Positions 23,956 through 33,502 of a DNA stretch of 64,000 nt are shown piece after piece. This DNA comes from Roseburia sp. (GTDB lineage: Bacteria; Bacillota_A; Clostridia; Lachnospirales; Lachnospiraceae), in contig DXQT01000009.1 of assembly GCA_019411365.1 (NCBI GenBank), positions 1 to 64,000 of the forward strand, in the 5' to 3' direction. The position numbers were made by a program, and so were the translations under genes. The number at the start of each line of letters is the position of its first letter. The first letter of the stretch is position 1. The notes beneath the pieces were generated by a model. That model was not told the origin of the DNA. It saw only the letters and a list, made by a program, of their open reading frames with translations, and did not search any database.

Positions 23956-26004
23956 TTAAGATACCTCCCCGGTAAAATCAAAAGAGCAGATGTAGATCGG
24001 ATTTTCGCCCTGCATCAGATGATAACCGCCGACTGTTTTCGCACGGGATACCTGCACCTGGATGATCTCGAGATCCGTGATACGGCTGTCTGTTTCCAGC
24101 AATGTCAGTTCACGGATCGTCTCTAAACTGATGCAGTTGATCACGATCCTCATTGCATGATTTTTTTCATACAAAACATCCAGAATTTCTTTTAATCTGC
24201 CACTGCTTCCACCGATGAACGCATGTGTCGGATGCTCACTCCGTTCTTCTGTCTTAAGACAGTCCGGTGCCTCACCGGCGATTACCTGAATGTTCGGCAG
24301 AGCGAATTTCTCGATATTTTTCTGGATCAGTTCCAGTGCAAGAGGCTTTTTTTCTATCGCATAAACCTGAATCTGTCCGCTTCTCTTTGCAATTTCTATT
24401 GCAATCGATCCTGTTCCGCTTCCGATATCATAGCAGACGGAATCCTTTTGTAAATGCAATTTGCAGATGGACAACGCTCTTATCTCCTCTTTCGTCATCG
24501 GAACTTTATCCCGCAAAAACTGCTCATCCTGTATCCCACAGGTAACTGCTTTTTTTTCTGCATCAGGATTTAGGATGAGACATATATATAATCCGGTTTC
24601 TTCCACATGCTCACATGCTTCCGGCGTTAATGCCAAAACTTTCTCCTGCGGATAGGACAGCTGGAAACCTGCAAGTACCTTACAGTTCTGCAAATGATAA
24701 TTCTGTAACAGTCTGCCAAGTTTTTGCACATCCTCTTTTCCGGACATGAGCAAAAATGTTTTCGCAGAAAAACGAATTGTTTCTGTCAGATTTCCGATCC
24801 ACTCTGAATCCGCTCCGTGTCCATGAATACTTAAAATAGCCGCATCCTGATAACTGTCCCCGGTCAATGCTGCAAAATAGGACACCGATGAAATTCCAGG
24901 ATAGATGCGCACACGGCTGTCACTTCTGCCCTTCAGTTTTTCATATAGTTTCCCGCATCCGCTGTAAAAACCGGTATCACCAGAAAAAAGAATGACTACT
25001 TTCACCCCGCAGCCAGATAACCTGTCCAGCTCTGGGACAATATCCTCTGCAAGATAATAGGGATAACGGACTGCCTGCTCATTTTTTGCCACCGAGAGCA
25101 GCCGTTTTGCTCCAAAAATGTAGTCTGCTTCCTGGATTTTTTCTGCTGCTTCCATCGTGAGCGTCTGCGCATTTCCCATACCGATTCCGATCAGGAAAAT
25201 CTGATTTTTTATTGTTTTTCCTGTGATTTCTGAAATTTTTCTGCACACCTGTGTAAATGTATCACCACTGTTTTGTTTTTCCGGATTGCCGATCACACAA
25301 GCAGTGATCCCTTCCGCCTCGGCTGCTTTTATTTTTTCCAGAAATCCCCCGGTTCTGCCACTCTCCTTTGTGACCAGGTACCTTATATGAAACTGTCTGA
25401 TCAGTGCACGGTTCATTTCCAATGAAAAAGGTCCCTGCATCGCAATAATCTGTTTTCCACAGATGCCGTTCTGCTCGCAGAGAGATATGCTCTCCAATCC
25501 CGGCAATACACGGACAAACAGACGGTCTTTTAACGCTTCCTTCTGACTGTACGTGGCAAGATCTTTGCTTCCGGTCGTGAGCAGGATGTTTCCATCTGTG
25601 GAGTTTAAGAAGTCTGCACATTCTGTGGCGTCACTGCACAGTATCACATCTGAGTGATTTTCCTGTATTGTATCCTTATTTAATGCAATATCCGAAGTCT
25701 CCCTCTGCAGCCGGATATACGGAATCTCCGTATTTTTCAGGCTTTCCCTGATGTTTTCTGAAACTGCCGTTGCAAACGGATGCGTTGCATCCACCACCGC
25801 TGCCACCCCACTCTGTGCGATGAACTTCTGCATTTTCTCCAAATCCATCCTGCCTTTATGAACCGTAACTCCTTCCATCTCCGGCATGACGATCTCACCA
25901 TATTCTGTTGCCACGGAAACAATACATTGGATTCCATTTTCAGACAATGTCTGTGCTAACATGCGTCCTTCTGTTGTTCCTGAAAAAATTACAATTCTAT
26001 TCAT
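23956..26004 (-). CDS. cbiET: Precorrin-6A reductase / CbiE / CbiT fusion
   Basis: 682 residues in three parts. Residues 1-250 are a CbiJ/CobK-type reductase (RIVIFSGTTEGRMLAQTLSE; VVDATHPFATAVSENI). Residues about 268-470 are the C5-methylase CbiE (IFLIGIGMGNAQTLTMEAAE; VVILFSGDTGFYSGCGKLYE). Residues about 480-682 are the decarboxylating C15-methylase CbiT (YDIGSGTGSIAIEIAKRSG; HAFIGGSSGRLKEILDVLY). CbiE-CbiT fusions are common; adding the reductase at the front is less so. All catalyse middle steps of anaerobic corrin-ring synthesis. AGGAGA precedes the ATG. Confidence 0.93.
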   Translation of the reverse strand: MNRIVIFSGTTEGRMLAQTLSENGIQCIVSVATEYGEIVMPEMEGVTVHKGRMDLEKMQKFIAQSGVAAVVDATHPFATAVSENIRESLKNTEIPYIRLQRETSDIALNKDTIQENHSDVILCSDATECADFLNSTDGNILLTTGSKDLATYSQKEALKDRLFVRVLPGLESISLCEQNGICGKQIIAMQGPFSLEMNRALIRQFHIRYLVTKESGRTGGFLEKIKAAEAEGITACVIGNPEKQNSGDTFTQVCRKISEITGKTIKNQIFLIGIGMGNAQTLTMEAAEKIQEADYIFGAKRLLSVAKNEQAVRYPYYLAEDIVPELDRLSGCGVKVVILFSGDTGFYSGCGKLYEKLKGRSDSRVRIYPGISSVSYFAALTGDSYQDAAILSIHGHGADSEWIGNLTETIRFSAKTFLLMSGKEDVQKLGRLLQNYHLQNCKVLAGFQLSYPQEKVLALTPEACEHVEETGLYICLILNPDAEKKAVTCGIQDEQFLRDKVPMTKEEIRALSICKLHLQKDSVCYDIGSGTGSIAIEIAKRSGQIQVYAIEKKPLALELIQKNIEKFALPNIQVIAGEAPDCLKTEERSEHPTHAFIGGSSGRLKEILDVLYEKNHAMRIVINCISLETIRELTLLETDSRITDLEIIQVQVSRAKTVGGYHLMQGENPIYICSFDFTGEVS

Positions 26005-26060
26005 GAATTTCTTTCTCCTGTTTACACGATTGTCACATGCAAATTAAAATACGGCATACT

Positions 26061-26810
26061 TTAAACCGCCGGATCCGGCAGCACATACCCTCTTGGTGTG
26101 ACAAGTTTCCCACCTATGATTTTTGTTCTGGAATTTCCAATAAATACCGTTGTAAACATATTCACCTGACGCTCCCGCAATTCTGCGAGTGTGCAGACTT
26201 CACAGGCTGTGTTTTCTCTTCCGATGTTTTCCACATATCCGCAGGCTCTCTCCGGCTCCACATCGTTTTTTTGTAAAATGTCACAGGCCCTCTTAAGATA
26301 ATCTGCCCTGTGGTGGCTGGATGGATTATAAATCGCCATGCAAAAATCACCCACCGCCGCTGCCGCAAGCCTTTTTTCGATAATCTCCCACGGTGTCATA
26401 AGATCACTTAAGCTGATGACGCAGTAATCGTGGTTTAGTGGTGCTCCAAGCGCCGCTGCCCCACTGTTTGCCGCTGTGATCCCGGGGATCACCTCAAGTT
26501 CACATCCCGGATGCGCTTCCGACATCTCATAGAGCAGGGATGCCATTCCATACACGCCTGCATCCCCACTGCATACCATCGCAACCGTTTTTCCTTTTTC
26601 TGCTTCCTCAAAACACATCTCACAGCGTCTGACTTCCTGTTTCATCGGTGTGGATAAAAATTCTTTTTTCCGATATTTACCGCCTAATAATTTTAAATAC
26701 ACCGGATATCCGACGATCACATCGCTGCCGCACAATGCATGATCTGCCTGTGGAGTCATCATTTCCCCGGTTCCAGGTCCCATTCCCACGATATAAATTT
26801 TACTGCTCAT
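26061..26810 (-). CDS. cbiH: Cobalt-precorrin-3 C17-methyltransferase
   Basis: 249 residues, full length for the family. KIYIVGMGPGTGEMMTPQAD is the SAM-binding tetrapyrrole methylase start, ALCGSDVIVGYPVYLKLL and AMVCSGDAGVYGMASLLYEM follow, and CMAIYNPSSHHRADYLKRAC is the CobJ/CbiH signature. It methylates C17 and drives ring contraction in the anaerobic route. It overlaps the cbiG gene by 11 bp and precedes the cbiJ-cbiET gene. Confidence 0.93.
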   Translation of the reverse strand: MSSKIYIVGMGPGTGEMMTPQADHALCGSDVIVGYPVYLKLLGGKYRKKEFLSTPMKQEVRRCEMCFEEAEKGKTVAMVCSGDAGVYGMASLLYEMSEAHPGCELEVIPGITAANSGAAALGAPLNHDYCVISLSDLMTPWEIIEKRLAAAAVGDFCMAIYNPSSHHRADYLKRACDILQKNDVEPERACGYVENIGRENTACEVCTLAELRERQVNMFTTVFIGNSRTKIIGGKLVTPRGYVLPDPAV

Positions 26811-27759
26811 CGATCCTGTACTCCTTTGCCAGTTCTCTTTCCAATTTCCAGTCGTATTTTACAATTGCGATCGTCATACCATTTTCTGCCTGCTTCCGCA
26901 AAATGAAAGTTCCTTCTTCGTTTGCCGCTTTCATTGCAGCCCGCTCGCAGACATTGTCCACGCCTGTCTTTTCTTTCACAAAGGAGGACTCCTGAAAGTC
27001 TCCCTTTACCTGTTTTAACTCCTCCGCGGAATAGGTTAAAAACGGAATCCGGTTTGCCATGCACCACCTCAGCAGGCCTTCCTCCTCTTTTTTCAGATCA
27101 ATGGAAGCTGCTGCGCGCACAAGTCTTTTTTCAATGCCTGCATGATCCAGCCACTTTTGTATAAATGCATCCAGTTCTTCAAAGCTTTTTCCCCTGCGGC
27201 AGCCGATTCCTAAAATATATTCTCTCGGCTGCAATCCGAGTACTCCCTGCTCTAAGTCTGTTTTCTCTGATGAGATCACAATATCCGGCGTTTTTCCATC
27301 CAGTATTTTGGCTGAGACTTTTGCGATCCCCTCCCGGTTATAAATGGAAAGACCACATTTTTTTGCAAACAGATCCACAGAAAACGTATGATTCACATCG
27401 GTTGCCGTTGTGATGACCGGAATCCCGCCAATCTGCCCTGCAATCTGTTCTGCGAGCTCATTTGCACCTCCCATATGCCCGGAAAGCAGTGGGATCACAA
27501 AAGTCCCCGCCTCGTCTGCCACAACCACCGGACTGTCACTCAGCTTATCCGACACAAATGGTGCGATCATGCGCACTGCAATGCCGCAGGCTCCAATTAC
27601 AACGATGGCATTTTTCTCTGCAAACTGCTGTCTTGTCCAGTCAGATAGCGATAATCCAAGGTTTTTTGCTTCTTCCGTTTTCGTGTTCACAAAAGCCTGT
27701 CTGATTTTTTCTGCTAGTTTTGTTCCGTTCTCTGTAAACGTAATGATACTGATATTCAT
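26800..27759 (-). CDS. cbiG: Cobalt-precorrin-5A hydrolase
   Basis: 319 residues. An N-terminal part with NAIVVIGACGIAVRMIAPFV and VPLLSGHMGGANELAEQIA-like sequence (here VIPLLSGHMGGANELAEQIA) and a C-terminal CbiG_C domain (YILGIGCRRGKSFEELDAF; RLVRAAASIDLKKEEEGLL) are complete. CbiG opens the delta-lactone and releases acetaldehyde, which marks the oxygen-independent pathway. Its ATG overlaps the cbiF stop by 4 bp. Confidence 0.93.
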   Translation of the reverse strand: MNISIITFTENGTKLAEKIRQAFVNTKTEEAKNLGLSLSDWTRQQFAEKNAIVVIGACGIAVRMIAPFVSDKLSDSPVVVADEAGTFVIPLLSGHMGGANELAEQIAGQIGGIPVITTATDVNHTFSVDLFAKKCGLSIYNREGIAKVSAKILDGKTPDIVISSEKTDLEQGVLGLQPREYILGIGCRRGKSFEELDAFIQKWLDHAGIEKRLVRAAASIDLKKEEEGLLRWCMANRIPFLTYSAEELKQVKGDFQESSFVKEKTGVDNVCERAAMKAANEEGTFILRKQAENGMTIAIVKYDWKLERELAKEYRIDEQ

Positions 27760-28529
27760 TCTTTTTCCCTTGATTTTTTTATCTTACGAAATTCCGTCTC
27801 AAAATCCGGCGCATACAGTCTGGATTTTCCGTAATGCTGATGTGCCACAATATCTCCCACAATGATCAGCGCTGTTTTTGTAATGTCATGCGCTTTTGCC
27901 GTCTCTTCTAACTGTTCCACCGTGCACAGATACGCTTCTTCCTCCGGCCAGGTCGCCTTGTATACAATCGCCGCCGGTGTGTCTTTCCCATACCCGCCTG
28001 CGATCAGCCGTCTGCCCAGTTCTCCCAGCATTCCTGTACTTAAATAGATTGCCATGGAAGCATGATGTGCTGCAAAACTCTCAATGCTCTCTCTCTCCGG
28101 TACTTTGGTTCTGCCTTCCATGCGGGTAATGATCAATGACTGGGACACTTCCGGTAAAGTATATTCCAGATTTAACAAAGCTGCCGCTCCAAAACAGGCG
28201 CTTACTCCCGGACAGCTTTCATACAAAATACCTTTTTCATCCAGCAGATCCATCTGTTCCCGCACTGCTCCGTAAATGCTCGGTTCCCCAGTGTGAAGCC
28301 GCACGGTCGTAAGCTTTTGTTTTTCCGCCTCTTCCATAACAGTGAGTACCTCTTCTAAGGTCATGTATGCACTGTTATGTATCTCACACTCTTTTTTGCA
28401 ATAAGATAAAAGTTCCGGATTCACAAGCGAACCCGCATAAATTACCACATCTGCCTTTTCTAACAGACGCATTCCACGTACCGTGATAAGATCTGCCGCT
28501 CCAGGTCCTACTCCCACAAAATAAACCAT
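27756..28529 (-). CDS. cbiF: Cobalt-precorrin-4 C11-methyltransferase
   Basis: 257 residues. VYFVGVGPGAADLITVRGMR is the tetrapyrrole methylase N-terminus; VVIYAGSLVNPELLSYCK, VRLHTGEPSIYGAVREQMDL and SLIITRMEGRTKVPERE are specific to the CobM/CbiF group. AAGGAAACAAAACA precedes the ATG. It overlaps cbiG by 4 bp. Upstream, a 210-bp inverted-repeat element separates it from cbiD. Confidence 0.93.
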   Translation of the reverse strand: MVYFVGVGPGAADLITVRGMRLLEKADVVIYAGSLVNPELLSYCKKECEIHNSAYMTLEEVLTVMEEAEKQKLTTVRLHTGEPSIYGAVREQMDLLDEKGILYESCPGVSACFGAAALLNLEYTLPEVSQSLIITRMEGRTKVPERESIESFAAHHASMAIYLSTGMLGELGRRLIAGGYGKDTPAAIVYKATWPEEEAYLCTVEQLEETAKAHDITKTALIIVGDIVAHQHYGKSRLYAPDFETEFRKIKKSREKE

Positions 28530-28557
28530 TGTTTTGTTTCCTTTCTAATTTATGTAT

Positions 28558-28767
28558 TTGCGAAACCCTTCATAATCTTCTTTAAATTGTGAAAAATTAA
28601 CAAAATTTTCGAAAACACGCTTTCGCTACGTGTCGCTGGTAACGGTACTAAGAAGCCCGTCACAACTTACGTTGTATCTGCCTTCTAAGGACCGACCGCT
28701 CCCCAGTGTTTTCTCAAGCTTTTGTTAATTTTTCACAATTTAATTTAGGTTTTCAAGAGTTTCGCAA
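28558..28767. repeat. 210-bp inverted-repeat element between cbiD and cbiF
   Basis: The ends TTGCGAAAC (28558-28566) and GTTTCGCAA (28759-28767) are inverted. Further in, a perfect 23-bp inverted repeat joins 28583-28605 with 28720-28742, and similarity continues inward (GAAAACAC / GTGTTTTC). The centre (about 28620-28710) carries no ORF. Half of the outer arm recurs at 30705-30742. The layout resembles a small non-autonomous mobile element (MITE-like); in RNA it would be a long hairpin. Confidence 0.7.
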
Positions 28768-28779
28768 TTGTCTAATAAA

Positions 28780-29946
28780 TCACATTAATTCCTGTAAAAA
28801 CTTCTCTGCTCCAGCGGACTTTGCCAGCTCTCCAAATTCATTGGAGTAAAGGATAACCTCGATCTGCATTTTTCCTGCCGCCCGTTTGTTCAGATAAAAC
28901 ATGATTTTTGACAGCAGATCCTGCATCACAGCATCTTTTTTTCCACAGGCATCCAGTTTCCTGACTGCTTCTTCCGTGGTGACACATTGCAGGATTTCCT
29001 CTAAAACCGGATAAGGCACCTGATTTCTCACAGAAGCTGCAGTAAGCACTTCCATACGGCAGTCTCCCTCTCTGGAGTGTGTGTTCATGATTCCTCCTGC
29101 CACTTTCACAAGTTTGCCGATATGTCCTGTGAGCAGCATTTTTTCAAATCCAGTGGTGATCGCCATATCAATGGTGTCTCCGATAAAATTACTGCACTTT
29201 ACGCTCCGGTCAAGGTCGTAACCATATGTTTTTTTCATGTAATCCAACCCGTAATTACCGGGCGAAACAGCGGCGATTCCATAACCTTCTGCTTTCTTCT
29301 GGTTCAATTCCACTTTGATCGTATCAAGAAGTGCCTGACTGCTCATCGGTTCTACGATCCCGGAGGTTCCCAAAATAGAAATTCCCCCGACAATCCCAAG
29401 TCTCGGATTGAAGGTCTGCTCCGCTAAACGCTCTCCGTCCGGCACTGAAATCGTGATATGAAGCTCTCCTGAGAAATCTGCCAATGCGCATACTTCCTGT
29501 ACCTCTTTTTCAATCATCTCCCGTGGCACATGGTTAATGGCTGCATTTCCGACCGGCTGATCTAATCCTGGCTTTGTCACTCTGCCAACACCCTCGCCAC
29601 CGTCAATGCTAATGACTGCCCTTTTTTCCTGCATCGTTTCCACATGAATGCCTGAAAGTTGTCTGTTATTCTGCCCCGTTATTTTTTTCTCCCCGTCTGC
29701 AAAACGCACCGTGGAAAAAATGAGTGTCCCGGATGTAATATCGGGATCATCTCCACCATCTTTTCGTACTGCGCAGGTAACTTCTGTTTCACTTCTTGTA
29801 ATTTCAAGTATCTCTGTTTGAAACAGAATCCCTTTCGGTGTCTGTATTGTTATATTTTGTTTTAACTTTCCAGTCAGAAGCATATATGCTGCTGCTTTCG
29901 AGGCAGCCGCCGCACAGCTTCCTGTTGTAAATCCATATCGCATCAT
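28780..29946 (-). CDS. cbiD: Cobalt-precorrin-5B C1-methyltransferase
   Basis: 388 residues. YGFTTGSCAAAASKAAAYML is the CbiD N-terminal signature, followed by VRKDGGDDPDITSGTLIF, ISIDGGEGVGRVTKPGLDQP and GTSGIVEPMSSQALLDTIKV. The enzyme methylates C1 on the anaerobic route. It lies downstream of cbiC with a gap of about 78 bp. Two adjacent ATG codons are possible starts. Confidence 0.93.
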   Translation of the reverse strand: MMRYGFTTGSCAAAASKAAAYMLLTGKLKQNITIQTPKGILFQTEILEITRSETEVTCAVRKDGGDDPDITSGTLIFSTVRFADGEKKITGQNNRQLSGIHVETMQEKRAVISIDGGEGVGRVTKPGLDQPVGNAAINHVPREMIEKEVQEVCALADFSGELHITISVPDGERLAEQTFNPRLGIVGGISILGTSGIVEPMSSQALLDTIKVELNQKKAEGYGIAAVSPGNYGLDYMKKTYGYDLDRSVKCSNFIGDTIDMAITTGFEKMLLTGHIGKLVKVAGGIMNTHSREGDCRMEVLTAASVRNQVPYPVLEEILQCVTTEEAVRKLDACGKKDAVMQDLLSKIMFYLNKRAAGKMQIEVILYSNEFGELAKSAGAEKFLQELM

Positions 29947-30024
29947 TCATCCACTCTTGCATGATTTTCTTATGATCTGCACGGCAACTCAGCAGACCAG
30001 CGAATTCATTAATTAAATTTACAT

Positions 30025-30666
30025 TTAATTTTTATCTCGAAGTTCATATAAAAGCGCATTGCAGATTGCCGCTGCAATATTACTGCCACCTTTTCTTCCC
30101 CGGTTGATAATATACGGTACATCCGTTTTTAAAATCAGATCCTTTGCAGCCTCCACATTCACAAATCCTACCGGAACCCCGATAATAAATGCCGGGCGGT
30201 ATTTTCCACTCTGCATCATTTCATATAATTCGATCAATGCTGTCGGCGCATTGCCTATGGCAAAGAGCACCGGTTTTTCTATCTGTGCTGCTTTTTCCAT
30301 GCTCACAGCTGCCCTTGTGACACCGCGCTCTTTTGCAATCTTTGCCACCTCTTCCTCTGCCATAAAGCAGTGTGCCTCTCCACCGTATTTTGCCAGTTCT
30401 TTTTTATTCACGCCGGCAAGTGCCATGTTTGTATCGGTGACAATGTCTGCACCATTTTGTATCAGTTTTTTTGCGATCTCGACCGCATGGTCTGAATAAG
30501 TCATGGTCTTTGCATAATCAAAATCCGCACTGGTATGAATGGCTCTCTTTGTCACAAGCTCCTGCTCCTTTGGAAGAACGATTCCTTTTTCCTCCAGCTC
30601 TTTTGAGATTATGGCAAAGCTTCGTTTTTCGATATCCTGTGGTCTGACGTATTCTATGTTTTCCAT
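30025..30666 (-). CDS. cbiC: Cobalt-precorrin-8 methylmutase
   Basis: 213 residues. RAIHTSADFDYAKTMTY includes the catalytic histidine; IVTDTNMALAGVNKKELAKY and KYRPAFIIGVPVGFVNVEAA are strongly conserved, and PYIINRGRKGGSNIAAAICN closes the family pattern. It moves the methyl group from C11 to C12 to give cobyrinate. AAGGAGCATCAG precedes the ATG. Confidence 0.93.
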   Translation of the reverse strand: MENIEYVRPQDIEKRSFAIISKELEEKGIVLPKEQELVTKRAIHTSADFDYAKTMTYSDHAVEIAKKLIQNGADIVTDTNMALAGVNKKELAKYGGEAHCFMAEEEVAKIAKERGVTRAAVSMEKAAQIEKPVLFAIGNAPTALIELYEMMQSGKYRPAFIIGVPVGFVNVEAAKDLILKTDVPYIINRGRKGGSNIAAAICNALLYELRDKN

Positions 30667-30704
30667 CTGATGCTCCTTACTTTCCTGCAGTGTTGATATG
30701 GGTG

Positions 30705-30742
30705 ATTGCGAAACGCTTCATAAGCTTCTTCTTCAAATTGTA
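30705..30742. repeat. Half-copy of the 28558-28767 repeat arm
   Basis: ATTGCGAAACGCTTCATAAG at its start matches the left arm of the element (TTGCGAAACCCTTCATAATC), and the match continues to CAAATTGT with small indels. It overlaps the last codons and stop of the cobD gene, in the spacer before cbiC. No second arm is present. Confidence 0.55.
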
Positions 30743-31767
30743 TCCTTTAATTGTGCAATCAATTTTTCATTCTCCTCATGTTTTTTTACTGCAATACGAT
30801 AGTATCCCTTGTGTAGTCCCCGGTAATTGCTGCAATCCCGGATCAGAATCTTTTTCTTTAATAACTTTTCGTATAAGGGATCGTCTGTCTTTAAGAGCAG
30901 GAAATCTGCTTCCCCGGGGTAGACTTTGATCCCCAGCTTTTCCAGTTCTGCCTTTAGATATGCACGCTCTTTTCCAATGTATGAAATGGTCTTGTTACGG
31001 TATTCCGTCTCATCTAATGCCGCACGTCCTGCTGCCTCCGCAATGATTGAGATGTTCCACTCCGGCAATTGATTGAAAATCTGCCCTGCCTTGTTCTGGC
31101 TGCCACAGAATAAGAAGCCCAGACGCACACCCGGGATCGCATATAATTTTGTGAAAGCCTTCACAATGATGACATTTGGGTATTCCTGCATGGAATGTGT
31201 TTCAAAAAATCCCTTTTTCCTTGTAAATTCCAGGAAACATTCATCTATCACAACGGTTATCTTTTTTTCCCGGCATCTGTCACATATTTTTTCCAGCAGC
31301 ATGTCTTCTATTGTATTGCCAACCGGATTATTCGGGTTCGCCAGAAATAATAAATCCACATTCTCCTGCAATTCCTGCAGAAACACTTCGGTCAGGCAGA
31401 ACCCGTCCCTCTCTTTCATCTCATAATAGGAAACCTCTGCCTCTGTCACGTTTGCAGCTTTCTCATAACCATAAAAGGATGGCGCCGGTATTACAATTTT
31501 TCCCGGTTTGATCGCATGGACGACTGCCACAAATAACTCAGATGCTCCGTTCCCACACAAAATATGTTCCTCCGGGATATGATAGTGCGCTCCGATTTTT
31601 TCAATCAGTTTCGCATGATGAATGTCCGGGTAATGCTCACAGAGTTCCAAAGATTCCTGCATTGCCTCCTTCACTTTTTCCGGTATTCCAAAAGGATTGA
31701 TATTTACGGAAAAATCCAGTTCTATTTCATTTTGATAAATGTCTCCACCGTGTATGACCGGACGCAT
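30733..31767 (-). CDS. cobD: Threonine-phosphate decarboxylase-like PLP enzyme
   Basis: 344 residues of a fold-type I aminotransferase. DFSVNINPFGIPEKVKEAM is the usual CobD start, LANPNNPVGNTIEDMLLEK and VVIDECFLEFTRKKG hold the PLP-contacting Asn and Asp, VIIVKAFTKLYAIPGVRLGF contains the Schiff-base lysine. In the cobalamin operon it most likely makes (R)-1-amino-2-propanol phosphate for the nucleotide loop rather than acting in histidine synthesis. GAGAGGAGAAG precedes the ATG. Confidence 0.88.
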   Translation of the reverse strand: MRPVIHGGDIYQNEIELDFSVNINPFGIPEKVKEAMQESLELCEHYPDIHHAKLIEKIGAHYHIPEEHILCGNGASELFVAVVHAIKPGKIVIPAPSFYGYEKAANVTEAEVSYYEMKERDGFCLTEVFLQELQENVDLLFLANPNNPVGNTIEDMLLEKICDRCREKKITVVIDECFLEFTRKKGFFETHSMQEYPNVIIVKAFTKLYAIPGVRLGFLFCGSQNKAGQIFNQLPEWNISIIAEAAGRAALDETEYRNKTISYIGKERAYLKAELEKLGIKVYPGEADFLLLKTDDPLYEKLLKKKILIRDCSNYRGLHKGYYRIAVKKHEENEKLIAQLKDTI

Positions 31768-31787
31768 TTTCTCTTCTCCTCTCTGGT

Positions 31788-32774
31788 CTAAGAAATAAGC
31801 AGAATTACCAAAAGTACCAACAGACAGATTGCTTCACACAGGACAGCCGTCGCATAGAGCAGACGGTTTGTGCGCTTAATATCCTCTGTCTCCACTGCTC
31901 TTTCTGCATCCCCGATATAAGGCTTTTCCACGATTTTGCCAAAATAGCTTGCATTTCCCGCAAGCCTGATTCCAAGGGCACCTGCACACACCGCTTCCGT
32001 CTGTGCCGAATTGGGGCTCGCATGTCTGTAGCGATCTCTCTTAAAAATATACCATGCCCGCTTTCCGTCAAACTCTTTTCCACATAAAAAACAGGAAACC
32101 ACCATGAGCAGTGCGCTGATCCTTGCCGGGATGTAGTTTACGATATCATCCAGTTTTGCCGCAGTTCTGCCAAAATACAGATATCTGTCATTCTTATATC
32201 CTACCATGGAATCCATGGTATTGACAGCTTTGTAGAAAAATCCAAGGATTGGACCGCCGATCGCTGTGAAGATCATCGGTGCGATCACGCCATCCGAAGT
32301 ATTCTCTGCCACAGTCTCGATCGCAGCCTTTGCAACGCCTGTCTCATCCAGACATTCCGTGTCTCTGCCAACGATCATGGATACCGCTTTCCGTGACGCC
32401 GCAATATCCCCTTTTTTCAGTTCCTGATAGACTTTCATACTCTCCACCTTCAGGCATTTCGTGGCAAGGATCTGGTAGGTCATAATGCTCTCGATCACAG
32501 CACCAAGATAAGGATGCAGTCTGTATGCGCCAAGTAAAAGCACAGCTGTCACAAACACCGTACTGCTCAAAACTGCAAGTACAAGCAGCATTCCCCTTCT
32601 TTTTTCCTGCTCCGGTGTGGTATGTTTTTCTTCTGTTTTGCTGCCGAGAAGTCTCTTTTCCAGAAAACTGATCCAGTTTCCGATCAGACGGATCGGATGC
32701 GGCAGCCAGTAAGGATCTCCAAGCAGCAGATCCATGAGAAATCCCGCCAGCATGGAAGTAATATGATAAATCAT
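31788..32774 (-). CDS. cbiB: Adenosylcobinamide-phosphate synthase
   Basis: 328 residues with several membrane helices. GFLMDLLLGDPYWLPHPIRL is the CbiB signature; VSMIVGRDTECLDETGVAKA, ETVAENTSDGVIAPMIFTAI and GFFYKAVNTMDSMVGYKNDR are strongly conserved. It attaches the aminopropanol arm to cobyric acid. It directly follows the CobC-like gene and precedes cobD by 20 bp. Confidence 0.93.
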   Translation of the reverse strand: MIYHITSMLAGFLMDLLLGDPYWLPHPIRLIGNWISFLEKRLLGSKTEEKHTTPEQEKRRGMLLVLAVLSSTVFVTAVLLLGAYRLHPYLGAVIESIMTYQILATKCLKVESMKVYQELKKGDIAASRKAVSMIVGRDTECLDETGVAKAAIETVAENTSDGVIAPMIFTAIGGPILGFFYKAVNTMDSMVGYKNDRYLYFGRTAAKLDDIVNYIPARISALLMVVSCFLCGKEFDGKRAWYIFKRDRYRHASPNSAQTEAVCAGALGIRLAGNASYFGKIVEKPYIGDAERAVETEDIKRTNRLLYATAVLCEAICLLVLLVILLIS

Positions 32775-32794
32775 GATTTAATTTCCTTTCTTAT

Positions 32795-33502
32795 CTATTG
32801 TAAATGTTCACTTTTTGAGTCCTCACATCCTATCTTAGTCAGACTTGTTATCTTGCATCTGCCCGGGATCCATTCCAGCACAGTTTCGTACCCTTCCCCG
32901 TTTTTCACCTGAAAATCAAAATATTCCCCACCGGTAAGACTGCTTAACACCGCCATGATCGTACCGCCATGCACTACGGCTGCGACTGGGATTTCTGTTC
33001 CACGATCACTGTTCAGATATCGCGTATCTGTGTCGTTTTGTATTCCGGTGTTCTTTTCTGATCTTTTTAAAATATCAGACATCATCCGGTCAAAACCTTC
33101 CATGGAACGCCGGATAAACTGCTCTCTTGACTCTCCGCCGGGAAATGGCAGTGTTCCATTGCTGTCGATCCACTTCTGATAGCAGGGATTGTCCTTTAAT
33201 TCCTTATAATTTTTTCCCTCAAACTGCCCGAAATCCATCTCCTTCCATTCCGGGATCAGAATTGGATTTCTCTCAAAAAGCAGTTCCGCTGTCTGAACGC
33301 AGCGTTTCATCGGAGATGTATACAAAAATTCCGGTGAACTGGAAAAATATTCCTTCTTTTTTTCCTGCAAAAGACGGATTCCTGTTTCAGACAACGGTTC
33401 GTCTGTTTTTCCAAGATAACGGTGTTCTCCGTTCGCCTGTGTCATGCCATGTCTGATCCATGTGATTTTTACTTTTATTTTATCTTCTGTCCCATTCCAC
33501 AT
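32795..33502 (-). CDS. cobC: Histidine phosphatase, probable alpha-ribazole phosphatase
   Basis: 235 residues from ATG 33502. The phosphoglycerate-mutase-type motif ITWIRHGMTQANGEHRYLGK carries the catalytic RHG; LYTSPMKRCVQTAELLFER, EMDFGQFEGKNYKELKDN and VAAVVHGGTIMAVL complete the active site. In this operon it should dephosphorylate alpha-ribazole-5'-phosphate or the cobalamin phosphate. A longer frame opens at 33634, but the 33502 start is near the family's usual N-terminus and still overlaps the upstream CobU-like gene by 28 bp. Confidence 0.82.
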   Translation of the reverse strand: MWNGTEDKIKVKITWIRHGMTQANGEHRYLGKTDEPLSETGIRLLQEKKKEYFSSSPEFLYTSPMKRCVQTAELLFERNPILIPEWKEMDFGQFEGKNYKELKDNPCYQKWIDSNGTLPFPGGESREQFIRRSMEGFDRMMSDILKRSEKNTGIQNDTDTRYLNSDRGTEIPVAAVVHGGTIMAVLSSLTGGEYFDFQVKNGEGYETVLEWIPGRCKITSLTKIGCEDSKSEHLQ

